Notes: generated by a model not told the origin, from the letters alone. A stretch of DNA of 64,000 nucleotides from Hypericum androsaemum (GCA_963995505.1 OZ023187.1:19010584-19074583), one strand, 5' to 3'. Shown: positions 10,188-22,049, counted from the stretch's first letter. Numbers and translations: made by a program.

Positions 10188-11505
10188 TAACTCAGCAAGC
10201 AGGAAAATTTATTAAATGATGCATGTAATATATCACATGAATAAAGGGTATTAATATATTTCCATATTAGGAATAGTGGGTATAGATATATTTCCATATT
10301 AGGATTACAGCCGCATTAATTTTTGATCCTATAAAATACCAGATAATCTATAGTTAAACAATCAAACTCTCAAAACTGTGAACCACCAAAACCCAAGTAA
10401 AAATGGTTCAAATATGACAATTTAGTATCAAAAAATAACCATGAAATTACCCTTGTACCATAACCTTCGGTTGCCCGATTGCACCATCCGCGGCCTAACT
10501 TTTTTTAGTTTGAATATGAGGGCATATCGAATACTTTATAGAAAAATTTACAGACTAGTTTACAACGCGAGAAGACTATAATTTTTAAGCAGTATGCATA
10601 TTCATTTGTACTGAATAAGTAACATACGTCGAACATGCTGATCATTTTAATGTTTATAGACATAGGTTAGAATTTATTGTTTAACTTATAAAATTATGGG
10701 ACATAACTATGGGGCATGCAAGATTATTATCATCACAAATATGAAGAATATGTCTATAAATTGAGGAATGGTCAATAAATTTTGATGCATCCGTTGACTT
10801 ATACTTCAAATTAATGGATTTTTCCACTTAAAACCATTTTCACTTTAATCTTTTCTTAAAAAAATGGCAAAGATTTATTAATACACCAAAAGAGTATAAT
10901 ATATATAATTCATACCTAAGTTGAATATCTATTCATAGTTATCTTGGGACTAATTATCGAAAATGTGACAGATCGTCCATGTTTTACCAGATATCTTGAC
11001 CACAAATAGTGGATGTTGATGTATTATCTGATGCTCAAACTTTGGAACTCCGTATTTTCTTATATTAGGTGAAGGAGATGGGGTGAAGAGACAGACGATC
11101 AAAGAGCTCTCCAGTCTGCCAGTTTTATTTATCCTGTTTATAGTTGCTAATAACGTAGTTTCTTTTTTGTGGAAGCTGGTCTTAATGGGCCAGCTCGGAG
11201 TGTCTTTTCGTACCCTCCTTTGGCCCAAGTTCTAAGTCATGTTATGCTGCCTTGCATCACAACATACCAAATTTTATTAGTTTAACTACCTCTAAGTTCG
11301 AATCCTTAAAAATATACTAGGGTTGAATATTTGTTAGAAACGCTTGCTATTTTTCAAAGATGATACATGACTCAATAAAAAAAAATCCAAAAGATCATCC
11401 CGAAATTCTCGCTCCAATAGCAATTGCAGCCGGGGATCTTGTCAAAACCTAACCACCTTAAAACCCAACGGTAGGGACAGGAGAATTAAGGGGAACAAAT
11501 ACATC
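10188..11505. other. AT-rich intergenic with a short PMEI 5' relic at 10363-10420
   Basis: The stretch at 10363-10420 (CTCAAAACTGTGAACCACC, then AAACCCAAG and ATGGT) matches the 5' leader of the two PMEI relics at 11.5 and 11.7 kb. The rest shows no gene. Confidence 0.5.
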
Positions 11506-11722
11506 AAATATAGATTAAACCCTCAAAACTGTGAACCACCAAAACCCAAGTAAAAATGGTGAAGACGTTGGTTTATGTTTTATTTTGTTAGCATCCAAAA
11601 TCAGCAAATGCCTAAACCCATTTCTTAATTGCGGCGCCAACACATCACGAGCTTTGATATTCAATGAAGATTCCAAATTGCGGCTAACGGAAACACTTAA
11701 CGATGCACTTAGGAATATATAC
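11506..11722 (+). pseudogene. Truncated 5' copy of the PMEI-like gene, first of two in tandem
   Basis: The stretch starts with the leader CTCAAAACTGTGAACCACC, then ATGGTGAAGACGTTGGTTTA, which parallels the start of the gene at 8280. It continues through the equivalent of the CDPTS..MSRAC and ETLNDAL segments with frameshifts and a stop after about 12 codons. It ends after the helix corresponding to residue 60 of the intact gene. Confidence 0.6.
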
Positions 11723-11726
11723 CAAA

Positions 11727-11965
11727 TATAGACTAAACCCTCAAAAGTGTGAACCACCAAAACCTAAGTAAAAATAGTGAAAACCTTGGTTTATGCTTTA
11801 TTTTTATACGTTCTTGTTTGTTGGCATCCAAAATCAGCAAATGCCTAATCCGGTTTCTTAATTGCAGCGTCAACATATCACGAGCTTTGATATTCAATGA
11901 AGATCCCAAATTGCGTCCGACGAAGACACTTAATTTAACGATGCACTTAGGGTCGAATATAGATT
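11727..11965 (+). pseudogene. Truncated 5' copy of the PMEI-like gene, second of two in tandem
   Basis: This is a near repeat of 11506-11722, with the same leader, a start changed to ATAGTG, and the same 3' limit at the AACGATGCACTTAGG segment. The two were produced by a tandem duplication of about 220 bp after truncation. Confidence 0.6.
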
Positions 11966-12369
11966 AGTTATCTCAGGGGCTGTATAACAGGTCAAATAAA
12001 CAAAAAAACATAACTATCATTATCAATGTTAAATATTTTTTTTGATTTTGTTAACTTTAAAATTCTTCACCCGACTTGAATCCAAATTAATTGACGCTGT
12101 GGTATTTGGATAACTAATAGTCTTAAAAACATGCCACATTTTATTAAGGGTTAAATCTTGTACAGCTAATCCATATTTTTTTTCTGTTAAATTATCAGAA
12201 ATCTATCTATTGTTTCCAATTTTTCAGTCCATGTTGTTTTCTGGTCAGCTAGGATCCTTTTCGTAGCGTTTCCTTGTTAGTCCATGTAAGATGCCAATAG
12301 ACATAATTATTTTCTAACTCTGGGTGTAATTATTTTTTAATTTTCATTCTCTTAAATAGCTCTCTCTTG

Positions 12370-12960
12370 CAGCGCCGGTGAAACACACCTGTTGAGTTTA
12401 GAGTGCCCTAGTTAGGCACAGGATAATAAGGGGTAAATACTCCAAATTGATAGGCCACCCATTGTGGCATTACTTTTGGAAATTGGGTAGGTGTTAAAAC
12501 AGAATTGAATTTCTCAATGAAATATTAGGTTAAGTCTTACCCAAGAAAAAGATATAGTTGAAAGAGTCACCCATATATTGTTTTTTTTTAAAGTTTCCAT
12601 ATATGTTGTTAAAAGAGTCACCAAAATGGGTGACCCACAGTAAGAAAATAGTCGACCACAGTAAGGTAATGGTATCGAATACAGGGAACCCTATCATGAT
12701 GCTTAATATCGCCAAGGCTAATTTCGGATACTGGAAACCCCATTCTAATCACAAAGTTCCCCTTGGAATGGCTGACCAAATCTCTGGAGGACGTGTGAGA
12801 TTATATTTACTATTAATAAAAAAGTCATTATAAAAAAATTACTTTGCGCCAAATAATCACATAGAAAGCACCCAGCATGTCCTGGCTATGGAATTCCTTG
12901 GAAAGGAAATCATTTATCTCTATCAAGCATCCAATTCCTCAACACACACCTAACACGAAC
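12370..12960 (+). repeat. Local duplication related to 12975-13175 and to the pectinesterase upstream region
   Basis: Positions 12398-12560 match 12995-13175 (AGTGCCCTAGTTAGGCACAG and the TTGGGTAGGTGTTAAAA block). Positions 12660-12960 match 14185-14440 (AACCCTATCATGATG, then AAGTTCCCCTTGGAATGGCT and ATTTATCTCTATCAAGCAT), the upstream region of the pectinesterase. No ORF is supported. Confidence 0.65.
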
Positions 12961-13186
12961 AGAATATCAGAAACCCACCGGTGAAACATGTTTTGTGAAG
13001 TTTTACAGTGCCCTAGTTAGGCACAGGAGTAATAAGGTTAAATACCCCAAATTGATAGGCAAGCCGTTGTGACGTTACTTATGGAAGTTGGGTAGGTGTT
13101 AAAAAGAGAATTCAAATTCTCAATAAAATATTTAGTTTTAAGTCTTATCAATGAGAAAGAAAATAGTTGGAAGAGTCACTCACTAC

Positions 13187-13635
13187 CATAGTTTTCAAAA
13201 AATGACCCGGAGGTCGATTCAGATTTTGGTCCGATCTTCGAGTCAACCGGTCAGATCGGTCAGACTGTATATTTTTAATATATAATTTTATATTTTAAAA
13301 TAATATATATACTAAATTTACGTTTAAAAACCTATATTCTCCATATATTAGTCAATTTATTTCATCTCTAGCATAACTTTCTATGTTAATTTTGTGTTGA
13401 TTTCAGAAAATCGAGTTTGGATCTGATTTTAAAAAAAAATTTTGGGTTTGGGTTGGGCAAAATTTGGTCAGACCGTCCTATCCGAGTCAAAAAAGTGACC
13501 AACTCAACTGGTCCGACCAGATTTTGTCCGGTTAGTAAGGTTGGCGTCCTAACCACCTTTTTTGACCTGGGTTTGAGTCTGATTTATAGTCCGACTGATC
13601 AGATTACCGGTTGGACCACTTTTTTAAAAACTATG
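13187..13635. mobile_element. hAT-type MITE
   Basis: The element begins CATAGTTTTC and ends AAAACTATG (inverted repeats). It is flanked by CTCACTAC (13179-13186) and CTCACTCC (13636-13643), an 8-bp target duplication with one mismatch. The interior is rich in GGTC/GACC-type subterminal repeats. It has no transposase. Confidence 0.7.
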
Positions 13636-13643
13636 CTCACTCC

Positions 13644-14533
13644 ATTATTATCTTAGAGTAGTCAATCTGAAAACAAGATATAAAAAACCCACCGTGGTAT
13701 TTAGTAATTAGGACAGTGATATTGGACTAAAAATGATCCCTCGCTATGGCAGCTCAAATATTAATGTTGATTTTTTAAAAATGATATTAAGAAAATACAA
13801 TAACATGTTTCAAAATCTTCAAATTGTATTAATTGGTTTAATTAAACTCCAATTTTTTAATAACCCTGAACTCAAAAGAATTATTTTGAAGTATGAGAGC
13901 AAAAAAAAGGTGGCAATACATGACGAATTGATGGAGGTAACAGTTTAATCTCTAGCTACTGTAACTAGAGTAAAAATCTATTAAAAAAAAATTATGAGAG
14001 CAAAAACTATCACCAACCTAGCTTATATATAAGTTCAATTATATGTGTTACGAGTCAATTGCTTTAGACACTGTGATAATTTCTTCAAAAAAGTGCATCA
14101 TTGTTTTGAGGTTTTAATCGACGGTCTCGTCAAAATCTTTCCGCGATAAACATTGGTTGAAAAAAATCACAGCAGGAAAGAATACCAATACATGGAACCC
14201 TATCATGATGTTTATTATCGCTAAGGCTAAAATCGGATATTGGAAACCCCATTCTAATTACAAAGTTCCCCTTGGAATGGCTGACGAAGTACATTGCGCC
14301 AAACAAGCACACAAAAGCACCCAGCACCCACACTTATATAGAAACCAGCTACACAGTGCAGGTATCCAAAAATAACAACATGTCCTGCCTGTGGAACTCC
14401 TTAGAAAGATCATTTATCTCTATCAAGCATACAAAAGTGGAAGGTAAAAATGTGTCACGATCAAACAGAAGATTAAACTTAATAAATTACAAAAAGAAAA
14501 TCAAAATTCTAATGTTAGGTTGAGATGGAGCAC
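13644..14533. other. Intergenic upstream of the pectinesterase
   Basis: No gene is recognised. The distal part (14185-14440) is the block duplicated at 12660-12960. Confidence 0.5.
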
Positions 14534-14542
14534 TATATATAT
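14534..14542 (+). promoter_or_regulatory. TATA box of the pectinesterase gene
   Basis: TATATATAT lies 57 bp before the ATG at 14599, a usual plant distance once a short 5' UTR is allowed for. Confidence 0.55.
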
Positions 14543-14598
14543 GTGGTGTTAGTGTCCGACTAAATCATCACAATTTCATACTCCCCAATTGAAAAAGC

Positions 14599-15874
14599 AT
14601 GTCAAAGCTAGTAATAGTTTTATTTGTTATGGTATGGTCGAATTGTGTTAATTCACAATTCGATTCAATTGTGGCTCTGGATGGATCGGGAGATTTCAAG
14701 CAGATTTCAGATGCCATAGCAGTTGTTCCAATCAACAGCAAAACCCGGTTCACGATCAAAGTGAAGGCTGGAGTTTACAACCCCTTCGTCATCCCCAAAG
14801 ATAAACCAAATATATCACTTTTTGGCGACGGAATTGATTCGACGATTGTCAGTGGAAATAAGAGCACTGGAACCGGATTTCCCCTTCCAGGAACAGCAAC
14901 CGTCCGTAAGCTTCCACCACCAAAACCCTCTTCTATTCCTTTCATCTCTCGGCCTCAACATTAACATTGTAATTTTGCTCCTGTTTCATTCCTCGGTGTA
15001 AGCTGTTTCCACGGATGCCTCCCTCAAGCATCTGTGCTTGTATCTTGTTTCAATTGTGTAATAAAATTTACTCATTCACTTCTAAAAAATTTCAATAGTC
15101 CGCAAGCATTATTTAAATTTTTTAATACCAAATTACTATATTATTATTTGATTTATTTGTTATATATTCTTTCCAGAGATTCTTGGAGCTGATTTTCTCG
15201 CCCAAGGGATCACCTTTATCAACACTGCTGGACCGTCCATGGAGCAAGCTGTCTCCTTACTAGTAGAAACTGATCATGCCATATTCTACCAGTGCAAAAT
15301 CGACGGTTATCAAGACACATTGTATATGAAGTCTGGAATTCAATTTTACAGGGAATGCAAAATCTACGGCACCATAGACTTCATTTTCGGTGACCCGAGA
15401 GTTGTCATACAGAATTCAGAGATCTTTTTACATCAGCCATTACACGGACAAGCAAATGTGATCACAGCTCAGAATCGGGATAATCCAAATATTGAATCAG
15501 GTATCGTTCTCCACAACTGTACCATTAAGGCTGCAGATTTTCAACCCCGTTCAGGAGTTGAGACATTTTTGAGGAGGCCTTGGGGCAACTACTCCACCAT
15601 TGTTGTCATGCAATCATATTTACCGGATTTTATTGATCCACGAGGATGGATGGATTGGAACGATCATACGCTCTACAGACGTGATCTGGTATCATATAGG
15701 GAGTATAACAATCGGGGTCCAGGAGCTATGACAGGAAAAAGGGTAAAATGGAGAGGTTTTGCTGTGATCAGAAATATTTCAGAAGCCCAAAAATATACGG
15801 TGAGAAATTTTCTCAACGGCAATGCATGGCTACTTTCCACCCACGTTCCAGTTAATCCTGACCTTTATCCTTAG
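14599..15874 (+). CDS. Pectinesterase (pectin methylesterase), two exons
   Basis: Exons are 14599-14905 and 15177-15874; the GTAAGC donor and TTCCAG acceptor join in phase and give 334 residues. A signal peptide (MSKLVIVLFVMVWSNCVNS) leads straight to VALDGSGDFKQI, the classic start of the mature enzyme, so this is a type II PME without an inhibitor pro-domain. The family motifs are present in order: GVY, QAVSL, YQDTLY with its catalytic Asp, DFIFGD with the second Asp, RRPWG with the substrate Arg, and FIDPRGW. The C-terminal EYNNRGPGA..GKRVKW block is also complete. Known enzymes remove methyl groups from homogalacturonan in the cell wall. The usual LGRPW is LRRPW here. All catalytic positions I can check are kept, so it looks functional. 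Its 3' flank is duplicated at 18963-19270. Confidence 0.85.
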
Positions 15875-16850
15875 TTAAGATTAAAGTATCTTAAAATAAT
15901 GTATCCAGTTCATTCGGAAAACAAGACAATTATGAAGCTATGTTTGACCCTAAAAAACTAAGGTCGTTTCTATTGTACTGACAACGGCTCAGTTAATGAA
16001 AAACTTATAGGCGAAAACCGCCCTTTAAACCTTTCCATATTAACTTTTGGTTGAATTGCCTGGCATTGTTATCCGTTCATTCAATAGATCGATTAGTTTA
16101 GATTCGAATCAGATAGACCTTCGATTTTGGGATTAATTTGGAATGAATAAGTGACGCTCTATTTTCTTAGTCGATTATGTTAAACAAATCATCTTCGCTC
16201 CATTTCGATGCTCCATTATCCACCGTGATAATTCTCTCTTCAATTTGGTTTTTTTTTACCGACTATTCTCGACTCGTCCTCAAAAGTTATTTCACGATTA
16301 AAAATCACCAATAGGAGTTTTAATACATCACCGGACAGAAATAACGCAAATATTGTAGAAAATATCATTTCTATCGGACATCTGAAGGGCAGTTTTGAGG
16401 CACCATTCGCGATCGAGATGAGAACCAGCTGTGTTTTCTGTCACGTGGATGAAGGCCTGTAATAAAATCACTTGCGGCATCTCTTATTGGATTTTGATTC
16501 GTTTTTTCATCAGCAAATAGTCCTTTTAATTATTAACGAGGACATTAAAACAGATAATGGGCCCAATAGGCCCAAAGATACAAGGGGCCGGCTATATGTT
16601 TTATTAGATAATGGGGTGTCTTAGGTGATGGAGTGTACAATGTTCGTTCGAACACTCTTTCCATGCAAAGATTCTTTTCCACGAGGTTGTGACGGCCAAC
16701 GTAACATTCCACACTCTATTACTAGTTTGTTATAATCGTTACTCTTATCCAAGTGATTAGAATTACACTGTGAGCGTGTGATTCAAACTCAAAGGACGCT
16801 CTTCGGGATAAAATAAATTCGCAACCCCCATGGTAAGCCTATTGGTGATA
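15875..16850 (+). repeat. Pectinesterase 3' flank plus dispersed repeat
   Basis: Positions 15885-16260 recur at 18963-19270 (TCTTAAAATAATGTATCC, then CTAAGGTC.TTTCTATTGTAC). Positions 16048-16610 recur upstream of the gene at 8280, but here no PMEI-like ORF follows and the copy ends near 16610. Nothing is recognised in 16610-16850. Confidence 0.6.
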
Positions 16851-17239
16851 ACAGAGTACATTATAAGCGGCCAAATTCCTCTAGAAATTCTCGTGCGTGC
16901 TTCCAAGTTCTTATTATTTGATTCTAGATTAAAAAAGTTCCATGAAGCGGAAGTCTCGAATCCTTGACAATTGGATATAGAAAATGAACAAACTCTACTC
17001 AACTCTTTCTATAAATCCAAATGTGATGTATACAATGGATATTGCCTCTTTATATAGGCATTCAATGGTCACAAATTGGCAAAAATCACGAGGAAATAAA
17101 AAAGATGTGTTGTTCCATTACATAGAAATCAAAAGAAGTGTTTGTTCATGTCTCTATGGCTGAAAATTCTCAAAGTGACGACCCTTCATCTCCATCAGGA
17201 ATCCTAATATTAATTAGGATATTTAGGTTACCAATTGTC

Positions 17240-17348
17240 AAAGGGTATTTAGTCCAACGACATAAATCGTTGCGGAATTTAAGTAGATCCAGGGTTCAAA
17301 CCTTGCTGGTATATACGTAGTTTAAAAAATTATCTTTCAAAAAAAAAT
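17240..17348 (+). mobile_element. tRNA-derived SINE
   Basis: The short element has an internal GGGTTCAAACC (B-box-like) and a TTTAGTCCAACGAC (A-box-like) segment. It ends in an A-run (CTTTCAAAAAAAAA) and is flanked by TTACCAATTGT and TTACATTGT. The equivalent site near 515 lacks it. Related copies lie at 20287-20393, 24189-24300 (minus) and 30862-30975 (minus). Confidence 0.6.
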
Positions 17349-17399
17349 TACATTGTGATTTCCTCGATTCCATCCCTTCCATAATAGCTTAAACGTAAA

Positions 17400-17705
17400 G
17401 ATATTATTTATTAATATTCCAAAGCAATGGGATGCATTCCTGGAATTACAAGTTAATCTAAGGGAGAAAGCGTAGGTGGGAATGAGTTTCCTGAGAAGAA
17501 TCCAGAAATGTCGCCCGCAGTACACAAGAGCTGGTACATGAAATTGTTTCTAGCGGTCAACGGTGATTGTCGAGGTCAAAATTGAGCCTCACAAGACACA
17601 GTCCCGCAAGAGTATTGACTTCAATAAAATCTTCTTTGGCCGCATAATCAATTGCATTCGGCATATATATCATTGCATCTATATTCGCCTCGTAACAACC
17701 ATCAA
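17400..17705 (-). pseudogene. PMEI pseudogene, 3' part only, cut by a LINE
   Basis: Minus-strand translation reads GCYEANIDAMIYMPNAIDYA then DFIEVNTLAGLC, nearly the same as copy B at 27649. The DISDCEAQFW segment is damaged by a small deletion. The 5' half is missing: at about 17705 the sequence switches to LINE ORF2 sequence. Confidence 0.7.
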
Positions 17706-18962
17706 GGGAAGTGTGGATAAAAGTACAATCCACTGGATGAAATGGGGGAAGCTCACCCGTCCGAAGTCTCAAGGTGGTCTCGGGTTCCGAGAGATGGAGT
17801 TATTTAATAAAGCCTTGCTTGGTAAACAGGCCTGGCGTTTATTAAATAACCCCAACTTGTTTTGTGCTAAAGGGTTAAAGGGCTTGTATTTCCCGCGAAC
17901 TGACTTCCTTAGTGCAAGTAAAGGGAGGGGTAGTTCCTGGATGTGGCAGCGCATCCACTCAAGCAAGGAGAGTATCAGACAAGATATTCTATGGAAAATT
18001 GGCGATGGACGTTATATTGCAGTTTGGAAAGATAGGTGGGTCCCTGCTTTGTCCCATGGAAAGATTCTTTCTGAGAAACCAGCCCATTCGAATGTTCAGT
18101 GCGTTAGTGGCCAGTAGGTGGAACATAAATTTAATTAACAATCTATTTGATCCGCAGGAAAGCAACACCATCACTATGTTGAATCACCCGCGCCCAATCT
18201 TGAGGGATAAACTGATTTTGAGCAAATCTTCGCATGGCTCGTATACTTTAGATTGGGGTACTTGAATCTCAACGGTTGTATATCTGATATGAACTCACCT
18301 GCGGTTGCAGATCATGCTAAATGCTCCTTGTTCTACAGCCCCTTGGGCCTGCGATGTGATGCCTTAAATGCTACCTCTTTTATAACATGGTTTAAAGATG
18401 CTTGCTGCGCTCTTCAGGCTAGAGAAGCAGGTAATCTGATATCACTATTTGTTTTTGTCGCTTGGCAGATCTGGAAAGCTCGGAATGAGGCTACTTTTGA
18501 TGGAAAATCTACATGCCCGAGTTCTACTGTCAGGAAGGCTGTGCAAGGATGGGAGGAATGGCAAGCCCTCTCGAAACGCCCGCGGGGAGGCAGAAGAGAT
18601 TCTACACTAAGGCCTGAACCATGGCATCCATCTCCTCCAAATGAGGTGAAAATTAACTGCGATGCATCTTGGAATCCTTCCGATCAAAAGTCGAGCATTG
18701 CAGCAGTTGTCATAAATCACGTAGGCATCATCACTGATGGCTAAAACTCTAGGGGGACTGCATCCTCCACACTCGAAGCTGAACTTGAACCATTCGTCTG
18801 GCTATCCGCTTGGTGCACTTGAATCATGGCCACCAAGTCTCCTTCTGGTCCTGGTGAGCCCAATTGGTTTCTTCATCCACCGGCGGAACTTTTGGCTCTC
18901 TTATGCTCGGATTTTCCGACGTAAGATGTTTATATATAAGCAGGTTTAATTCTCAAAAAAAA
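17706..18962 (+). pseudogene. 5'-truncated LINE: RT end, RNase H domain, poly(A)
   Basis: It starts within the post-RT region (WMKWGKLTRPKSQGGLGFRE, then AWRLLNNP and ILWKIGDGR.I.VWKDRW). A second frame has VAWQIWKARNEATFDGK and then NEVKINCDASWNP, which opens the RVT_3-type RNase H domain with its first catalytic Asp. The RNase H core continues in another frame up to about 18940. The sequence ends in an A-run at 18953-18961. Frameshifts near 18110 and 18250 inactivate it. Poly(A) plus 5' truncation is the signature of LINE insertion; the left target lies within a PMEI pseudogene. Confidence 0.75.
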
Positions 18963-19270
18963 AGTTTCTTAAAATAATGTATCCGGTTTCATTAGGAAAA
19001 CAAGACAGGGATGAATCTCTGATTGACCCCCAAAACTAAGGTCATTTCTATTGTACTGCCAACGACTCATTATTATCGGCACATCTAATAGATCGATTAG
19101 ATCAGATTCGAGTCACATAGATTTTCGATTTTGAGATTAACTTGAAATGAATAAGTGAGGCTATATTTTCTTCGTCGATTATGTTAAACTAATCATCTTT
19201 GCTCTGTTTTGATGCTCCATAATCCACCGTGATAATTCTCTCTTCAATTTGCTATTTTTTTCAATAGGAA
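18963..19270 (+). repeat. Duplicate of the pectinesterase 3' flank
   Basis: The stretch aligns with 15885-16260 in the same order (AAAATAATGTATCC..GTTTCATT.GGAAAACAAGACA, then ACTAAGGTCATTTCTATTG). No pectinesterase coding sequence accompanies it. Confidence 0.65.
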
Positions 19271-19718
19271 ATCTAAACGCCTTTTGTCCATCTTGCCAGC
19301 AAACCTCTCTTCGCGAGATCAAGGTGATCGTTTCATTTGGAAAGCTAGGCCCACTATGAGATATTTGGTCAAGAGCCTTTCTAGATTTATGTTCGATAGT
19401 TTTTTCTTTGGCTTCCCGGCTGTTCTACAAAAAGGTTGGTCAAGGTTAGTACCCTACAAGGTAAGTTGCTTTTTTTATGGCTTTGCAAGGTCGCATCAAG
19501 ACAAGAGATAATTTACTTCATGTTGGTTTGCTTGGTAGAGCGGGGTCTCTATGTCCTTTGTGTGGCCTCGATGTGGAATCCTCTAACCACCTTTTCCTCC
19601 TACGTCCGCATGTTAAGCGGGTTTGGAATTGGCTGGCGAGGTTGTTGGGGGTTAACTGGTGCGGTAATTTACCGTTGTGCTCTGGACTGTCTGGTTGGTA
19701 TGGAACGGTGTGGTCTTT
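19271..19718 (+). pseudogene. LINE zinc-binding domain (zf-RVT) fragment
   Basis: Frames read FIWKA.PT then, after a shift, GRIKTRDNLLHVGLLGRAGS, CPLCG, ESSNHLFL and VWNWLARL, the consensus of the zf-RVT domain that follows reverse transcriptase in plant LINEs. WLVWNGVVF close to 19690 corresponds to the usual W.WL.RN..IF end. At least two frameshifts are present. Confidence 0.7.
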
Positions 19719-20036
19719 GACAATAAGTCTTTCCTTGTTAACAAACAGCTGCTGGATATGTCAAGGCGGGTTTTGGAGTGGACATTTTGGTTGGGGGTGG
19801 CTGCTCATTCCAACTTGCAAGATGTAATCATAGTGACGTACTGTTGCGAAAGCGGTAATGAACTAGGAAATGGATATGACAATAAGTCTTTCCTTGTTAA
19901 CAAACTGCTGCTGAATATGTCAAGGCGGGTTTCGGAGTAGACATTTTGGTTGGGGGTGACTACTCATTCCAACTTGCAAGATGTAATCATAGTGACGTAC
20001 TGTTGCAAAATCGGAAATGAACTAGGAAAGGGATAT
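19719..20036 (+). repeat. Tandem duplication, two units of 159 bp
   Basis: GACAATAAGTCTTTCCTTG starts at 19719 and again at 19878. The units differ at scattered positions. The first unit continues the LINE coding frame; the second repeats it. Confidence 0.8.
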
Positions 20037-20286
20037 GACAGATCCAATGTAAAAATTACCTGGATAGTTTCTCTAGATCGAAAGGGGCACGATACAAACG
20101 CCTTTAAATCTAGGTTTTCATAGGGACAACCAACAAAGACAAAAGTAAATAGAGATATAAATCTCTTTGCAGAGAAGATTCCACCTCTCAAATAATGAAG
20201 ACAAAGTTTTTCGAGAGTGAACACTCAAAATGTCAATAAACTATATCAAATTATTGACATAAACTACGACCTAACAACCCTTATAT

Positions 20287-20393
20287 AGCCAAAGGGCTTG
20301 TACGTCAATGGCACAAGACGTTGTATATATCTAGGAGGTCCAGAGATTAAAACCTCGCAATATCATGGTGTAAAATTTACCTTTAAAAAAAAT
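20287..20393 (+). mobile_element. SINE-family copy
   Basis: It shares the layout of the SINE at 17240: an AAAGGGCTTGTACG start, a GGTCCAGAGATTAAAACC B-box-like part, a GTGTAAAATTTACCTTT tail and an A-run. It is older and more diverged. Confidence 0.45.
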
Positions 20394-20810
20394 AATGCTT
20401 ATATAGAACTAGGGTTGATACTAGAGTCCCAAATAGCTTAAAACACCTAATAAATTCATAAATAATAATAAAATTGAAGATAAAGATCACTCAAGATCAA
20501 TTCAAAATAATTAGATAAATATTTAATAAATATAAATAAAACGTCCCTACGTCACTGAGCTTCTAGAGCAATGGTGTAACCTGTAAACTTAGCTTCTTGA
20601 GGATTTTGTTGCCGATCGGCGTAATGTATAACTATGGTGTCCTTGAGTGGTTCGATTGCTCCCTGTGCAATCGCCTCTCTTCTCCCGATTGTAATTAAAT
20701 AGTTTTAAAATTTTTTAACAACCTACAAACTTGTGCTGGTCAATGACTAGTATTCTAATGTCCTATTCTTATCTAGACTATTTTCTCTTATCGATTCCTT
20801 CTTGGTTAAT

Positions 20811-21265
20811 TTAGTTACAAACTTGGTATTTCTTCTTTCATCATAAATGTAATAAATCCGTTGTCATTATGTATAATCCTTTCATAATCTCTCATTTCTT
20901 TCCTAATGCTGAAGTTGTCATAATGTTTAAATTGATTAAACAATATTTGAACTTGGTATTTCAATTCTATGGCATGTTGGTAATGGACAATAGTGGAAGA
21001 AAAATAATTAACTTACACGTCGAGTATCATATGTATTGTTTTTAAGAGGAATTTTTTAATAAAAAAAGTCCATTCATGTAACACAATAACTAATCTAAAA
21101 TCGGGTATTTTTGTACACAAAGTTTCCCAACATGGTAAGTGGTGAATCATTGATTTTGTTCCCTTATAAGATTGTGAAAAAGTAGCTTCCACTGTAGAAT
21201 TTTCTCTTTTTTGCAAGAACATACGCATGACCCGAATTATCACGTGCCTTTTTTATCTTGTAAAA
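20811..21265 (+). repeat. Dispersed repeat, second copy at 60465-60905
   Basis: The two copies share nearly all blocks (CAAA.TTGGTATTTCTTCTT, CCTAATGCTGAAGTTGTCAT, ACGTCGAGTATCATATGTAT). No ORF, LTR or inverted repeat was found, so the class is unknown. Confidence 0.7.
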
Positions 21266-21574
21266 AAGAAGAACATAAGATTGTAAAAAAAGTAGCTTCC
21301 AACCGTTTCTTTTCTATATTGTATTATTGGTGAATTTCTTTCTGATCTTGTCATGGAAATTTTGTGAAATTTGATGATTTAGAGAAACAAAACCGAGCAA
21401 ATTTATTGTGAATTTTTGACTGATTTTGAATAAACAAATTTAAAAAATGATAGAATTGAAAGTTTTTGTTGCAATTAAAAGACCCAATTCACTACTATTA
21501 TGCCAACAAATAATCAATCCCATCCATATAGGTAATACAGGTAATACTCTAATAGTGAACATTAGAGGTAATAC

Positions 21575-21930
21575 CTAGTTGTGTGAAAGCGTTCTGGGCT
21601 TCTTTATTCAGAAGAAAAGAAAAAGGCCCACGAAGAGGGAAGCCCACCTTGTGAGACCCGCGTTCCACCAGCGTTCCATGTGCTACACCCGCACCTGATT
21701 AATGACTCCGACAAAATGACAAAGGAGGCCAAATGAATCTTGGACGCGAGATCCAAAGGATGATATGGCGGCCAATCATGAGTTGGCGCCTGCTATCATT
21801 ATCCTTTCCCTTTTTAGTAAATTCTATAAAAATTAGTTTTTCTCAAATTTCTAGACTTGTATATAAACTAGCTCCTGTAACCATTTTTTAACAAGTGTGA
21901 ATATACATTCCCTTTACTCATTTTCTGGGT
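21575..21930 (+). repeat. LTR-like repeat, second copy at 32230-32580
   Basis: Both copies start AGTTGTGTGAAAGCG and run through GGCCCAC, GAGACCC.CGTTCCACC and TAGACTTGTATATAAACTAG, a TATA-like box. The copies diverge after about 350 bp. The TATA box followed by an AAGTGTGAATATACATT segment suggests an LTR, but no primer site or partner was seen. Confidence 0.55.
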
Positions 21931-22049
21931 TTTATTCTTTTTTGAGCTCACTCTCCATTGAAGCACCTCCATTAAAGCTTCGAAGCTTGAGCTCAACTAA
22001 AATCAGTTTTTACATTTTCTTTTCATGAAGCTTAATCAATGCACGGTTA

